Source: Myxococcota bacterium
Lineage (GTDB): Bacteria > Myxococcota_A > UBA9042 > DTJE01
Reading direction: 5' to 3'
Assembly: GCA_017997155.1 (NCBI GenBank)
Contig: JAGOFO010000009.1
Span: forward strand, 1-33,979
Length of the DNA: 33,979 nt
Below, one piece after another: positions 33,771 through 33,979 of the stretch. The translations under genes were made by a program, and so were the position numbers. The notes below the pieces were generated by a model, which saw nothing but the letters and a program-made list of their open reading frames with translations, did not search any database and had not been told where the DNA came from. How positions within the stretch are numbered: the stretch's first letter is position 1; the number at the start of each line of letters is the position of its first letter.

Positions 33771-33979
33771 ATGAACGATAAACGCATAGTGGTCGTGATC
33801 CCGACCTACAACGAGGCGGAAAACGTCAGGAACATCGTCCCGCAGGTGCTCACGGCGCTCCCGGGCGCCGATGTGCTGATCGTGGACGACTCCTCGCCGG
33901 ACGGCACCGGCGATATCGTCAAGGAGATGGCTCTCGGGGAACCACGCATAGGACTCCTGTCGCGCCGCGGCAAGGAAGG
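33771..33979 (+). CDS. Polyprenol-phosphate mannosyltransferase-like GT2, 5' part
   Basis: The first 69 codons are visible before the window ends. GGAGG 7 nt before ATG 33771 supports the start. The residues show the GT2 fold entry VVVIPTYNEAENV and the nucleotide-sugar/metal region VLIVDDSSPDGTGDIV, then RRGKEG, which closely follows the dolichol/polyprenol-phosphate mannosyltransferase (DPM1-like) pattern. Such enzymes load mannose or another sugar onto a lipid carrier for wall or lipid modification. Full length, membrane helices and substrate cannot be judged from this fragment. Confidence 0.88.
   Translation, partial: MNDKRIVVVIPTYNEAENVRNIVPQVLTALPGADVLIVDDSSPDGTGDIVKEMALGEPRIGLLSRRGKE

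Overview
The window is about 34 kb of GC-rich bacterial DNA that codes densely on both strands. It holds 21 protein genes I can support (two cut by the window ends), one tRNA gene, a cobalamin riboswitch and several promoter-like or hairpin signals. The cell is clearly Gram-negative: there are beta-barrel outer-membrane proteins, a TonB-dependent receptor and many lipoproteins. Several lipoproteins have a lipobox followed by a long Asp/Thr/Val-rich linker. A giant Cys-rich surface protein carries lamin-tail, P-domain and 'DETDxDCGG' modules. This style suggests the Myxococcota/Bradymonadota (former Deltaproteobacteria) lineage. That is an inference from protein style, not a phylogenetic result. 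I see no sign of phage, insertion sequences or CRISPR.

Layout. (1) 1-4463, plus strand: the end of an outer-membrane barrel protein, a lipoprotein and an RND/MMPL-type permease, probably one envelope-transport operon. (2) 4439-8906, minus strand: a soluble PAS/GAF histidine kinase, an NtrC-family sigma-54 activator (stop and start codons abut) and a membrane-anchored endonuclease/exonuclease/phosphatase-family protein. (3) 9009-10508, plus: a lipoprotein with a probable beta-propeller. (4) 10527-13724, minus: glutamine synthetase, a monoacylglycerol-lipase-like hydrolase and a nitrilase-superfamily amidase in one tight cluster, with a divergent Na+-dependent neurotransmitter:sodium-symporter-family transporter at 13891-15444. 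(5) 15501-24728, minus: a small acidic protein with a CCCC run, tRNA-Cys(GCA) and an 8.5-kb gene for a 2848-residue lipoprotein with roughly 227 cysteines. (6) 25136-25633, plus: a small lipoprotein. (7) 25648-31605, minus: a cobalamin uptake operon, read as riboswitch, btuB, beta-propeller lipoprotein, btuF, btuC, btuD, with each junction a 4-nt stop/start overlap. (8) 31682-33561, minus: a triple-Kazal lipoprotein with a C9 tract and an outer-membrane barrel protein. (9) 33771 to the end, plus: the start of a polyprenol-phosphate mannosyltransferase-like gene.

The clearest functional unit is the B12 operon. The TonB-dependent receptor would take B12 across the outer membrane, BtuF would bind it in the periplasm and BtuCD would import it. 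The extra beta-propeller lipoprotein sits where Bacteroides encode BtuG, a surface B12-capturing propeller. This is the best candidate for a little-described system here. Other points of interest are a GSI-beta-like glutamine synthetase with Phe at the usual adenylylation Tyr, the giant modular Cys-rich lipoprotein beside tRNA-Cys, and a homopolymer tract in the Kazal lipoprotein that could allow phase variation.
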